A stretch of 64,000 bases of DNA from Candidatus Obscuribacter sp. (GTDB taxonomy: Bacteria > Cyanobacteriota > Vampirovibrionia > Obscuribacterales > Obscuribacteraceae). Below are positions 16,006-24,652 of the stretch, piece by piece (position 1 is the stretch's first letter; each line of letters starts with the position of its first letter). The DNA lies in contig JADJQZ010000001.1 of assembly GCA_016712465.1 (NCBI GenBank), positions 6,014,001 to 6,078,000 of the forward strand, in the 5' to 3' direction. The notes under the pieces are model-generated. The model worked only from the letters and a program-made list of their open reading frames with translations, had not been told where the DNA came from and ran no database searches. The position numbers and the translations under genes were made by a program.

Positions 16006-16421
16006 TGATAAGCAAGAAATACAAGAAGCTCATAGAAAACTTCCCACTGGTACCAATCAGGAGCGATGCTCACCTGGATGAAGCCCACGATATTGCTCAG
16101 AGCCTGCTATGCAGGAAGGAGCCTCTCGCCATTGACGAGAAGGAATATCTGGAAGTTTTGCTGAATGAAATCAGCAAGTATGAGCAAAAGCATCACGCCC
16201 TTTCGTTCAGCGAACTCAAGCCTCACGAGCTTCTACAATCGTTCATGAAAGAGCATGGGCTGAAGCAGGTAGACGTTCAAGCCATCCTGGGAATTTCTTC
16301 TTCCGGCGTGATGAGTGAGATTGTGTCGGGCAAACGAGAAATAACTAAAGAGCAATGCGTCAAACTGGGTCATCACTTCAAAGTTACACCGGCAGCGTTT
16401 CTGCCAAAGATTTTCGCCTGA
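16005..16421 (+). CDS. higA: HigA-type antitoxin with XRE helix-turn-helix
   Basis: A 138-residue antitoxin of COG5499 type. The N-terminal half has the conserved P-L-V-P-I-R-S-D and A-H-D-I-A-Q-S-L-L stretch, and the C-terminal half is an XRE HTH (about residues 78-130: L-K-Q-V-D-V-Q-A-I-L-G-I, S-G-V-M-S-E-I-V-S-G-K-R-E-I). It neutralises HigB and should repress the operon through the paired palindromes at 15645-15695. It overlaps the toxin stop by one base. Confidence 0.88.
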   Translation: MISKKYKKLIENFPLVPIRSDAHLDEAHDIAQSLLCRKEPLAIDEKEYLEVLLNEISKYEQKHHALSFSELKPHELLQSFMKEHGLKQVDVQAILGISSSGVMSEIVSGKREITKEQCVKLGHHFKVTPAAFLPKIFA

Positions 16422-16428
16422 TAATTGA

Positions 16429-17232
16429 TCAGTGCAATATATAAACCCTCTCTTCACCGCAGTCAGAACCGGTACAGATACCATTTTTGAAATAGATATT
16501 CGCACCGGTTCCGCTACTGAATTGATAGAAGCAGGAAACGATTTGTTTTGCGGGTGTCTTCGGCGACGATGCCTTTCTACCTTTAGCGTCAGAAACCGAA
16601 TCGGGCTGGCCAAGCCATGAGACAATGGACGAATAAGACTTACCGGGACCAAATTGGCAAATCTGCCGGATTCGCCACTCTTCATAGGCATGAAACTGGT
16701 CCCTGCTGCAGATACCGGAGCGAACACAGGTGTTACCCTCAAACACAAGATAGACCGGTATCCACCCACCACCAAAATTGTAGACCCAGAATTCAGACTT
16801 TGGGCTGAGCCATTCCCAGCCGTTAAAACCGCGCCCCTTAAATGACGGCGCCCCAGCCAGCGCAATAATCTGCTGCTTCTCAAGATGAAGCACACGCCGG
16901 GAAAACTCTCTGGCGGCGCCGACCTCAGCCAGACTAAAGTAACCGCAAAATCCACGAAAGTTGAACTTCTCTGGAAACTTGCCTTCCCAGGAGTCCTTGT
17001 ATTTATTCAACCGCCTGAACGTTGTTGCAGTCACAGCCTCAGGATCAAACTCATGCCCTGCTTTCACCCGCAGTACCGGATGATAGTAGTCAACCTCCTC
17101 CGGTTGGTAAATCCACTCAGCTTCGGAAGGCGAAAAAGACTGTTTGGAGGATGCCGGCCAGGGCGCAGCATTCACAACTACTGACAGCACAACCGAACAC
17201 AGCGGTAAGAACCAATTTCGAGAGTGTTGCAA
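16429..17232 (-). CDS. Secreted protein of unknown function
   Basis: A 267-residue protein starting at TTG 17232. Residues 1-23 form a signal peptide ending V-N-A-A-P. Two regions recall BamE/SmpA-like lipoprotein-domain sequence, each with a G-x-P-D/S turn and aromatic strands (A-L-A-G-A-P-S-F-K-G-R-G-F; S-W-L-G-Q-P-D-S-V-S-D), followed by strands such as F-W-V-Y-N-F and I-Y-F-K-N-G. BamE-fold domains often come in such pairs in secreted proteins of unknown role. It is convergent with higA (seven bases between stops). Function not assigned. Confidence 0.65.
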   Translation of the reverse strand: MQHSRNWFLPLCSVVLSVVVNAAPWPASSKQSFSPSEAEWIYQPEEVDYYHPVLRVKAGHEFDPEAVTATTFRRLNKYKDSWEGKFPEKFNFRGFCGYFSLAEVGAAREFSRRVLHLEKQQIIALAGAPSFKGRGFNGWEWLSPKSEFWVYNFGGGWIPVYLVFEGNTCVRSGICSRDQFHAYEEWRIRQICQFGPGKSYSSIVSWLGQPDSVSDAKGRKASSPKTPAKQIVSCFYQFSSGTGANIYFKNGICTGSDCGEERVYILH

Positions 17233-17700
17233 TCGTCGTTTTGAGCTCCCTGGGGAATTATCGACGCAGCGTTTTTAGTAACTTAGCTCCATATTAGCAG
17301 ACAGGAATTCTGGCAAGTCGGAATTTCCTGACGTTGGCTATCTCCAGCTCATCACGTTGCGGAACATCTCACGGATTTCTGTAAGCACGGTACTCCAATA
17401 AGGGCGATTCGGCTTGACAGAGCAGTCGTTCGGAGTACTGAACGGACACGATAAATCCGGCTGACAACTGGCGCTCCAGCCGAGATCTCCCCTGAAACGC
17501 CCAAAAGTCGGGTACCCCAAAAATAGAAAAAGACAAAAAAGGGGAGGGGACTGGAAAATTCAATTCCCAAGCTCCCCTCTAAGTCAGCATCTACAGCTTT
17601 TGAAAGCGGCGATGCAATATATTACTTATCATCAGACCAAGATGACAACCGAGATTATTCAGGCTAACAGACTCCCCTTATTCACCTGTGGTACTTTGAG
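17233..17700. other. Gene-free spacer
   Basis: Nothing codes convincingly here. Apart from a purine-rich stretch around 17520-17555 on the plus strand (aaaaagacaaaaaagggg) I see no hairpin, repeat or RNA gene. It separates two divergently read genes, so both promoters should lie in it or at its edge. Confidence 0.5.
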
Positions 17701-17706
17701 TATAAT
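17701..17706 (+). promoter_or_regulatory. Likely -10 box for the secreted esterase gene
   Basis: A perfect TATAAT lies 24 bases before the esterase ATG at 17730, preceded by an extended -10-like tgag. The -35 region (about 17678, ttattc) is a poor match. Transcription would start near 17713, giving a leader of about 17 bases. Confidence 0.5.
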
Positions 17707-17729
17707 TCTCCTTGATGTGGAGTTCCAAA

Positions 17730-18545
17730 ATGCCGTTTGCCCGATTTAAGCTAGCTACAACCATCTTGTCAGTTTTTTGTGCTTTTCTTGCATCGCAGTC
17801 GATGGTCTGTGCTGATGAAACAATTGCCCTGACGGAATCCCCCGGTTGGCCAACGTATCAAAGTGCGGCGGTTGACCGCAATTTGAGATGGCAAGATGAG
17901 CGGTTCTTCGTCCATGTTCCGCCTGGTGTCAGTTCCTCGCGTTCGGTTGGCCTGTTGGTGTTTGTTCCAGCTGAAGATACATTCACAGGTCTGCCTGCTG
18001 GTTGGGCAGAGGTTCTTGATAGAAATCAGTTTGTTTTCATTGCTCCCCAAAATGCTGGTAACAATCAAACGTCAGGTCGAAGGGCTGGACTTGGAGTTAT
18101 GGCTGCTATGGGCATGCTCAAGAAGTATAGAAACATCGACAGTAAAAGAGTCTTTGTCTCCGGTTTCTCAGGTGGAGCTCGTACCGCATCGAATATAGCT
18201 TTCTCCCAGGCAGATCTGGTTCGTGGAGCTTTGCTGAATTGCGGTAGCAATTTCCCTGCACGAATCACATGGCATAGTGCTGGAGCAGAAAGTGGTAAAG
18301 ATGACAATTATGGCTACTGTAGTGCAACTCCACAGGAGTGCCAGTTGGCTAGATCCTATGTCCGTTTCGCCCTAGTGACCGGCGGCGATGATTTCAGAAG
18401 ACCGTATTTGCAGGATATTTATAACGACGGCTTCAGGCGTGCAGGTTATCAGGCAAGACTCTTTGATGTGCCGGATTTGGGTCACAATCTTTGCGACGGT
18501 AGAACCCTTCAGCAGGCGTTAGAATTCCTATCTACAGGTCGTTAG
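17730..18545 (+). CDS. Secreted esterase, PHB-depolymerase/feruloyl-esterase-like alpha/beta hydrolase
   Basis: A 271-residue exported hydrolase. The ATG at 17730 is chosen because GGAG (17719-17722) lies seven bases upstream. Signal peptide about residues 1-28 (hydrophobic core then M-V-C-A-D). The nucleophile elbow reads V-S-G-F-S-G-G-A-R-T-A-S, catalytic Ser near residue 151. The strand after it gives V-T-G-G-D-D, candidate Asp, and P-D-L-G-H-N-L-C, candidate His. This arrangement fits the LpqC/PHB-depolymerase-like family. Codons are more AT-rich than in the 3-10 kb genes, hinting at separate origin. The TPR-metallopeptidase-like gene follows on the same strand. Confidence 0.8.
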   Translation: MPFARFKLATTILSVFCAFLASQSMVCADETIALTESPGWPTYQSAAVDRNLRWQDERFFVHVPPGVSSSRSVGLLVFVPAEDTFTGLPAGWAEVLDRNQFVFIAPQNAGNNQTSGRRAGLGVMAAMGMLKKYRNIDSKRVFVSGFSGGARTASNIAFSQADLVRGALLNCGSNFPARITWHSAGAESGKDDNYGYCSATPQECQLARSYVRFALVTGGDDFRRPYLQDIYNDGFRRAGYQARLFDVPDLGHNLCDGRTLQQALEFLSTGR

Positions 18546-18621
18546 TTAAGTTACCAGCTAGACCAGTCTATTAGTCTTGGTGGAAAAAGAGAAAAGAAAA
18601 GGAAACCGAAAACACATCGGT

Positions 18622-20400
18622 ATGGGGAACATTAAAAGCATGAGGTACTCAGCGTTCTCAGGGGGTGTTGTCAGGCGCATAAAGGCGTCATGTTTCGGTC
18701 TGTTCATTGTGTTGAGTTTCTTCGCAACCGGCTTCAGAGCACAGCCTGCCGATGGAGCTGATTCGACTCTGTCTGAAGAACGTGCGAACACTTCTTCAGG
18801 TTCCAATCCTTTAGAAGCTGCATCGACAGTGCCAAGCAAGTGGGCTCAGTTTGTTTTTGAGGATCCTTCCTATTTGCCAATGAATAGTCTCTATCTGTGT
18901 AAGTACGACCTTCTGAAATGGAACAGTTCTGAAAAAGAATTCCTGCTCGAAATACTGGCAGAAATAGACCACAGATTTCCTATGTTAATGAGAACTGTCA
19001 AAGAACTTGGACCCATCTCGATATTTCGAGTCAAACACCTAAGGTCTGCATCAACAATCAATGATCTAGTCAGTGGACCAGGATATATTCTAGTTTCCGA
19101 CGAATTTTCCCTGGCTCCAAATAAGCGAGAGGCTTTGATGCATGAACTGGTGCACCTTATAGATAGCTGCGGTGAACAAGCTTATCACCCAAGATGGGTA
19201 AAGAGAATGTTGCCTTCAATGTGGAAGAGCAAACTGATAGTTCAGTTCTTGACCTACGATGAGTTCAGGAGCTTTTCGCAAACACTTCCTCAGATTAGTG
19301 ACTTGCCGAGTTTGTATGCCACAACCAATTTCAGGGAACTGCTCGCAGAAGAAGTAAGTACAAAACTTTCAACAATGCCAGAGCAGGAGTTCACCAAATT
19401 CTCTCCAGTGTTGTTAATGAGCTTCCTTCACCCGCAAAAAGATCAAATCGAACGAAATCGAAGTTTTATGGAAGCCATGAGACTCTACAAGCAAGAAAAG
19501 TTCAAAGAAGCAATCAAACTTTTGAGGCAAACTAAAACACCCTCAGCTCGCACAGTAATGTCTAATCTTTATTTAGCAACGTGCTATTTCAATACAGACC
19601 AAATGGAAGAAAGCCTGGCAGAGTGCAAGAATGTTCTTCGAAAAGCCAAGATTCTTGAGTTAATGGACGTAGAAGAAACAGAACTACAAGCGCTTATTAC
19701 CAAATCGAAAGTACTTATACAAAAGAAACAGTATGAGCAAGCCAAAGAAGCATTGAACTTAGCACTTCATAGAAGCCCCGCAAATAGATACTGTCTAAGA
19801 AGCAGATCCCTATGCAACTTTGAACTGGGCTGTCAAGCGGAGGGGCTGCTTGATTTGTTCAGAGCAAAGGGCTTAGATAAACTGATCTGCGAAGGTCTCA
19901 AGTGTGGTGACTACTGTCCAACAATGACAGTAGAACTACTAGAATCAGTTACTCACAGAACCAAATCTATTGAATCTCTATACATAAAGTCTGCTGCATT
20001 TCATGGATTGGCCAGTACTGCTACCGACAAGGTAAAGCGTCATAGCTACTTAAATTCGGCGGTAGATGCATTAATGGAGGTGATGGAGCACAGTGAGAGT
20101 TACAGAGCACAGACTCACGCTCACTGCGGTTTAATCTGCATAGAAAAGGGTGATTTCCAAAGTGCAAGGATTCACTTTGACAAGGCACTTGGTATGGACA
20201 AAGAGAACATACCCGCAATGATAGGAAAGGCAAAACTCCTCGAACTCCTTGGAAAAAAACAAGAGAGTTCCAGTCTTTGCAAAGAGATACGAGAGAGATT
20301 GGACTTACTCAAGGATGAAGAATTAGAAGTGATTTCCAATCGGTCACTACATGCTTTATCTAAAGATGAGGCAATGAATATAGTTCAATTCTCACATTGA
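18622..20400 (+). CDS. Membrane-anchored or secreted protein with HExxH motif and TPR repeats
   Basis: A 592-residue protein from the ATG at 18622; TTG 18577 and ATG 18640 are alternatives and none has a clear binding site. Residues about 18-40 are a hydrophobic signal or anchor. Near residue 174 the motif M-H-E-L-V-H-L-I-D is a zinc-peptidase HExxH on a helix, with a possible third ligand in E-L-L-A-E-E-V about 70 residues on. Residues 275-590 hold TPR units (for example A-I-K-L-L-R-Q-T, A-L-H-R-S-P-A-N-R-Y-C-L-R-S-R). The zincin call rests on one motif and is tentative. Low GC like the esterase before it. Confidence 0.65.
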   Translation: MGNIKSMRYSAFSGGVVRRIKASCFGLFIVLSFFATGFRAQPADGADSTLSEERANTSSGSNPLEAASTVPSKWAQFVFEDPSYLPMNSLYLCKYDLLKWNSSEKEFLLEILAEIDHRFPMLMRTVKELGPISIFRVKHLRSASTINDLVSGPGYILVSDEFSLAPNKREALMHELVHLIDSCGEQAYHPRWVKRMLPSMWKSKLIVQFLTYDEFRSFSQTLPQISDLPSLYATTNFRELLAEEVSTKLSTMPEQEFTKFSPVLLMSFLHPQKDQIERNRSFMEAMRLYKQEKFKEAIKLLRQTKTPSARTVMSNLYLATCYFNTDQMEESLAECKNVLRKAKILELMDVEETELQALITKSKVLIQKKQYEQAKEALNLALHRSPANRYCLRSRSLCNFELGCQAEGLLDLFRAKGLDKLICEGLKCGDYCPTMTVELLESVTHRTKSIESLYIKSAAFHGLASTATDKVKRHSYLNSAVDALMEVMEHSESYRAQTHAHCGLICIEKGDFQSARIHFDKALGMDKENIPAMIGKAKLLELLGKKQESSSLCKEIRERLDLLKDEELEVISNRSLHALSKDEAMNIVQFSH

Positions 20401-20464
20401 TCCCTTGTCTAACTGCTGTACCAAAAACAGAGAATCACACGTTAAGCCTTGCCAGAAGGAATAT

Positions 20465-20500
20465 TGAGGCGCCACCATTCAAATCGCTGATGGCGCCTCA
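20465..20500. terminator. Hairpin between convergent genes
   Basis: TGAGGCGCCA (20465-20474) and TGGCGCCTCA (20491-20500) form a perfect 10-bp stem around a 16-base loop, midway between the stop of the TPR gene and the stop of the RHS gene. There is no T-tract on either side, so it is either a weak bidirectional terminator or an RNA-stability element. Confidence 0.45.
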
Positions 20501-20572
20501 TGTTCATGGCTGAGTGAAGATCATCAACAGCTCCGCCTGTTTCTTCTATTTGGGCTCGGGTTTGTCCTCTTA

Positions 20573-21694
20573 TTATTTAGGCACTACATAACCGGGATAG
20601 CCAGGTCGTTCTGGAACATCAGGGAACCGTCCTTGAGGAGCAGTTTCACCTGGCTCGTCCGGGGCCGGTTCTGGATTTACTGGAAAAAACTCCGGAGGTA
20701 AAATCTCCTGGGGATGGGGATTCTCAGGATCAACATTACTCCCTGGTGCATCTTTTTGGACACCACCCTTGAGTTGAGCAATAGCAAGAGCCGGCACATA
20801 AATGCCATAGGTGCTGTCCTCATCACCAAAGAGCGGGGATCTCTGAGCGCCAGGAACTAACCAATTGATCAAGCCAGGTGTGGCTCCATCGCCGGTATTT
20901 CGTCCCCAGTCAAATCTTGCTCCCTGCGCAAAAGTCAATCCAAACTGCGCGAACCAATCCGCCCCAGACATTCCTGTCGGATTGTCATACCAAGGGATAT
21001 AGCTGTCCACAGGGTCGCCAGTACCAGGAATCCAGCACCACTGCAAGCCCATGGGGTCGGTATACTTCTGAGGACTGTTGCCGACATAGGTATAGAGGTT
21101 GAAGTCTCGCCCTGTGTAGCCAATCGGGTCAGGCTGCAAGAACCGGCCAAGCTTCGGTGAATAGTACCTGTGCTTGAAGTAGTAGAGCCCAAGCTCGGAA
21201 TCATAGCGCTGACCGGTGAACCCGACAGTGGTTCCACCAAGCGTGGTGATTTCTCCAAACGGGCTGAACTTGTTCTTGTTAGCCACGGCCCCTGAGTTAT
21301 TGCTCACGGCAACAATCGAGCCCACTTTGTCGTGGTGCAGGAAGGTCGGAGTAGTGCCAGTCACAATGATGAGAGGCTCATCCAGACCGGTTCCGTAGAC
21401 ATAGCGGCGCTGAAGAGCACCACTGCTTCCGTTGTAGTCAGCGATGCGCTGCCAGCCGGAATAGACATAGCGGGTCTTGGTAGAGCCCACAGTCTTCTGG
21501 CTTTGACGGTGCATGGGGTCATACACGAAACTAGCACTGGTTCCGGTTTTGCTAGCGGTGAGTAAATGGTTCTCGGTGTCATAACCGAAGGTCCAGACAC
21601 CATCCCCAGTCAGGCACTTGTTGCCGTTGTAGCTGTATCCCACACCTCCTACTGAGGGATATTTATTGACGTTATCGGCCGTTCCGTAAGACAG
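20573..21694 (-). pseudogene. RHS-repeat protein, C-terminal part cut off by an IS21 insertion
   Basis: About 373 codons of RHS protein. YD repeats lead into the RHS core: G-F-T-G-Q-R-Y-D-S-E-L-G-L-Y-Y, then Y-Y-S-P-K-L-G-R-F-L-Q-P-D-P-I-G-Y and Y-T-D-P-M-G-L, after which the variable C-terminal tip begins. That tip (about 165 residues) is Trp-rich then Pro/Glu-rich and matches no toxin I know. Reading upstream, the frame enters the IS21 element at 21694. Joined to 24705-29407 with one copy of GACAG the frame is perfect (5,820 bases, 1,939 residues). As it stands this piece lacks its own start and is probably silent. Confidence 0.9.
21690..21694. repeat. IS21 target-site duplication, left copy (GACAG)
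   Basis: GACAG directly precedes the left terminus TGTTGATGG and is repeated at 24705-24709 directly after the right terminus. Five bases is a usual duplication length for IS21-family elements. Confidence 0.9.
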
Positions 21695-21927
21695 TGTTGA
21701 TGGACAATTAGAAATGATCACGTGGTCAACTAAAAGTGATCCTTTTTGGGGGAGTGTCCATTTGGAGTAAGCGAAGATATCCGTAAGGTGTTTCGCGCCA
21801 CGCTTAAATGCATAGATTAGGCTGCTGGCATGGCCGTCTAATTCATATTCAGGCGCCATGCTGTCGGACTTTTGCATGGGGTCTGATTCCACGTGACACT
21901 GCGGGTGATGGTCAACCCGGAGTCAGC

Positions 21928-23398
21928 ATGTCTTGCACAAAGGAACAGGTGAACCTCTTGTTTAAGTACTACAAACGTATTCCACTGCGACAGGCAGCCG
22001 CTAAGGCTGGTATGTCAATCAATACCGCTCGAAAGTATGTTCGTGGCGCCCCGCCAGGTGGACAGAGCACACCCAGAAACTACTTAACCCGCCCTGATCG
22101 CTTTGCTGGTCACTGGGAGGAGATTTGCGGTCTTCTCAAGAATGATGATGGACTCCAAGCAAAGACGATCCTGGAATACCTCATTGATAGGTATCCAGGC
22201 GTCTTCAATGAATCACATGGGCGAACACTGCGCCGTCGCATTGAGCGTTGGCGTGCCCAGCATGGCACCGGCAAGGAAGTATACTTCGAACAGTTCCTCT
22301 CTCCCGGCAAGCAGAGCCAGTCGGACTGGACCGATTGCAGAGAACTCGGAGTAACAATCGGCGGTGAGCCATTTCCACATCTTCTGTATCACTTCATCCT
22401 GCCGTACTCCGGTTGGCAATCAGTCAACATCGCCTTTTCTGAGACTTTCGAATCTCTCACCAGCGGCTACATGAAAGCCGTCAGTGAGCTGGGCGCTGTC
22501 GCCCCAGATCACAGGACTGATAATTTGACCGCCGCCGTCAAGGATAGCCGCGACCCGCAGGGATTTAACGAACGTTGGGTAGGTTTCCTCAGGCACTACA
22601 ATGCCAGTCCTTCCAAGAACTCGCCCGGCAAGAGCAACGAAAACGGCAGCGTTGAAAGTCGGCATCATGGTCTCAAGACTGCACTTGACCAAACCCTCAG
22701 GCTCCGTGGCAGTCGCGCTTTCCGGGATATTGCCCATTACAGAACTTTTCTCGAAGCGCCTTGTGCGTCGCCTGAACGACCGCCGAGAGTCATTGGTCCT
22801 GGAAGAGCTTCAAGTGCTCCAACCACTGCCGCCACGCCACTGGAATAACCCGGACGAGTGCACCGCCTCTGTAACACCCTTCAGCGTTGTAACCATCGAT
22901 GGATCAATCTACTCGGTGCCAAGCCGACTCATCGGCAAGGTTCTGAAAGCCCTAGTCTACCCCGATACCATCAAGCTCTTCTTCGGTACCGTCCTCGTAC
23001 AAGAAATGCCCCACCTGCGCAAAGGTGAGCGAAAGATAGACTACCGGCACGTCATTAGCTGGCTTGTTCGTAAGCCGGGCGCATTTGCCGCCTGGGTCTT
23101 TCGTGACGAATTCTTCCCATCTGTAGTCTTTAGACGCTGCTACGACCGTCTTCTTGAGCACCACAGCTCTCAACGCCAAGCCGACAAGGAATATCTCAAC
23201 ATCCTCAATAGAGCCGCTCTCGATGGTGAGATTAAGGTCGAGACTGCTCTCTGCCAAATCTTGCTGGCAGGTCTGATTCCCAACGAAGAACTCGTTAAAG
23301 AACGTGCCGCTACTAAACCCGCATCACCACCTGATATCACTGTTCTCGCCCCTGACCTCAGCATTTACAACGGTCTGATGCAGTCTCGCCGGCTCTAG
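21928..23398 (+). pseudogene. istA: IS21 transposase IstA, two frames joined by a +1 shift near 22755
   Basis: IstA is the DDE-type integrase of IS21. The ATG at 21928 follows GGAG. Frame 1 (21928-22848) has the N-terminal HTH (L-R-Q-A-A-A-K-A-G-M-S-I-N-T-A-R-K) and the catalytic triad: D in Q-S-D-W-T-D, D in H-R-T-D-N-L-T, E in N-E-N-G-S-V-E. Frame 2 (ending 23398) carries the C-terminal beta-barrel part. The natural junction reads F-L-E-A then L-V-R-R-L-N-D-R at about 22750-22760, and needs one base skipped. IS21 istA is not known to need frameshifting, so this is either a decay mutation or a sequencing error. Confidence 0.85.
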
Positions 23399-23408
23399 GA
23401 GTTCTCCC

Positions 23409-24209
23409 ATGAAACCACCAAAACAGACTCAAGAACTCGAGCACTTGCTCAGGCTCTTTCACCTTTCTTCATTCCGGGCTCACTACCTGGACTTCGCCCG
23501 CAAAGCCGAACGCGAGAAGCTTAACCATGTGGAGTATCTCCATCAGCTCGCCATCGCTGAAGAACAAGACCGCTCTAAGCGCAAGATAGCCAGACTGCTC
23601 AAGAACGCTAGACTCCCACACAGCAAGCTTCTTGCAGACTACCAATTCGAACGGCAGCCTTTGCTCTCCCGCACCCTCATCAACGAGTTGATTGCCGGCG
23701 ACTGTCTCGATGCCTGCGAAAACTTAATCATCTTTGGTGAGCCCGGTACCGGCAAGTCTCACCTCTCTGTTGGACTCGGGAGAGAGTGGTGCCTGCAAGG
23801 ACGCTCGGTCTTCTACACCTCGGCCGCTGCCCTGGTTCAAGAGCTGCTTCGTGCAAAAAGAGAACTCTCCCTCAACCAGTTCATAAAGACTCTCGACGGC
23901 TTTCAGGCTCTCATCATCGACGACCTGTCCTACATACCCCAGACTCGCGATGAGACGGATGTTCTCTTCGTTCTCCTTTCTGAACGCTACGAGAGGCGCA
24001 GTGTAGTTGTCACCAGCAACCTTGCCTTCTCTGACTGGCACCAGGTTTTCAAAGATCCCATGACGACCGCCGCCGCGATTGACAGACTTGTACATCATTC
24101 CGAAATCCTCGAACTGAAGGGTCCGAGCTTCCGCGCAGATGAGGCCCTCAAAAAGACTACCAAACGCACAAAACAAGCGCCGGAAACCGATGCCTCATCC
24201 AAGGAGTAA
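23409..24209 (+). CDS. istB: IS21 transposition helper ATPase IstB
   Basis: A 266-residue AAA+ ATPase, the family's usual size, that activates IstA and selects targets. Walker A G-E-P-G-T-G-K-S-H-L is near residues 109-118, Walker B reads A-L-I-I-D-D-L, and sensor I is V-V-V-T-S-N-L. AGGAG (23397-23401) lies before the ATG and overlaps the istA stop, giving tight coupling. The frame is intact. Confidence 0.93.
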   Translation: MKPPKQTQELEHLLRLFHLSSFRAHYLDFARKAEREKLNHVEYLHQLAIAEEQDRSKRKIARLLKNARLPHSKLLADYQFERQPLLSRTLINELIAGDCLDACENLIIFGEPGTGKSHLSVGLGREWCLQGRSVFYTSAAALVQELLRAKRELSLNQFIKTLDGFQALIIDDLSYIPQTRDETDVLFVLLSERYERRSVVVTSNLAFSDWHQVFKDPMTTAAAIDRLVHHSEILELKGPSFRADEALKKTTKRTKQAPETDASSKE

Positions 24210-24215
24210 ACTAAA

Positions 24216-24479
24216 ATGTTCAAAATACTCATCAGTATTCAATGCGAAGAATGCGGTGATTGCCACTCTCTCAGTGTCTTGTCTAAGGAGATAGATCCGA
24301 TCTCCTGGCGGACTGATGCAAGTACCCTGCAAGCTGATGCTGAAGGCATCGGTTGGGACTTCTTCCAGAAAGCCCGGTGCCCCCACTGTAGCGGTGCGTC
24401 CGGTGAGCTCTTCCGCGAGCATCCCGGAGACTACTACGGTGAACTTGTCTACAGTGCCACCGACACGCCCTTGAGCTAG
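24216..24479 (+). CDS. Small Cys-rich (zinc-ribbon-like) protein carried in the IS21 element
   Basis: An 87-residue protein in the element's operon, seven bases after istB, with AAGGAG (24201-24206) nine bases before the ATG, so it is very likely translated. It has C-E-E-C-G-D-C-H near residue 10 and C-P-H-C near residue 58, forming a plausible zinc ribbon. Between them is A-D-A-E-G-I-G-W. A shorter ORF after istB in the second IS21 element (32717-32902) has E-F-A-A-E-E-A-G-W followed by C-D-S-C, so this may be a recurrent third IS21 gene. Its role is unknown. Confidence 0.7.
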   Translation: MFKILISIQCEECGDCHSLSVLSKEIDPISWRTDASTLQADAEGIGWDFFQKARCPHCSGASGELFREHPGDYYGELVYSATDTPLS

Positions 24480-24652
24480 CCGGGCTACCACTGGCAAAGG
24501 CTGAGGTTCCGCTGGGCTTGCACCGCCCAGCGGCTCACCACCCTTTCGTCCGCAGCATTCGCTGCGTGCCTCAAGGGCGGTCTCAACTCGCCCTTGAACA
24601 GAGCACCAGGGACCGGTGGACCCTACTGAAAGTCCGAGGCAGAATACCTGAG

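Noticed and set aside
21928..23398. Programmed frameshifting in istA
   Set aside because: No slippery heptamer or stimulating hairpin is seen at the junction, and IS21 istA does not normally need a shift; a simple indel is the better reading.
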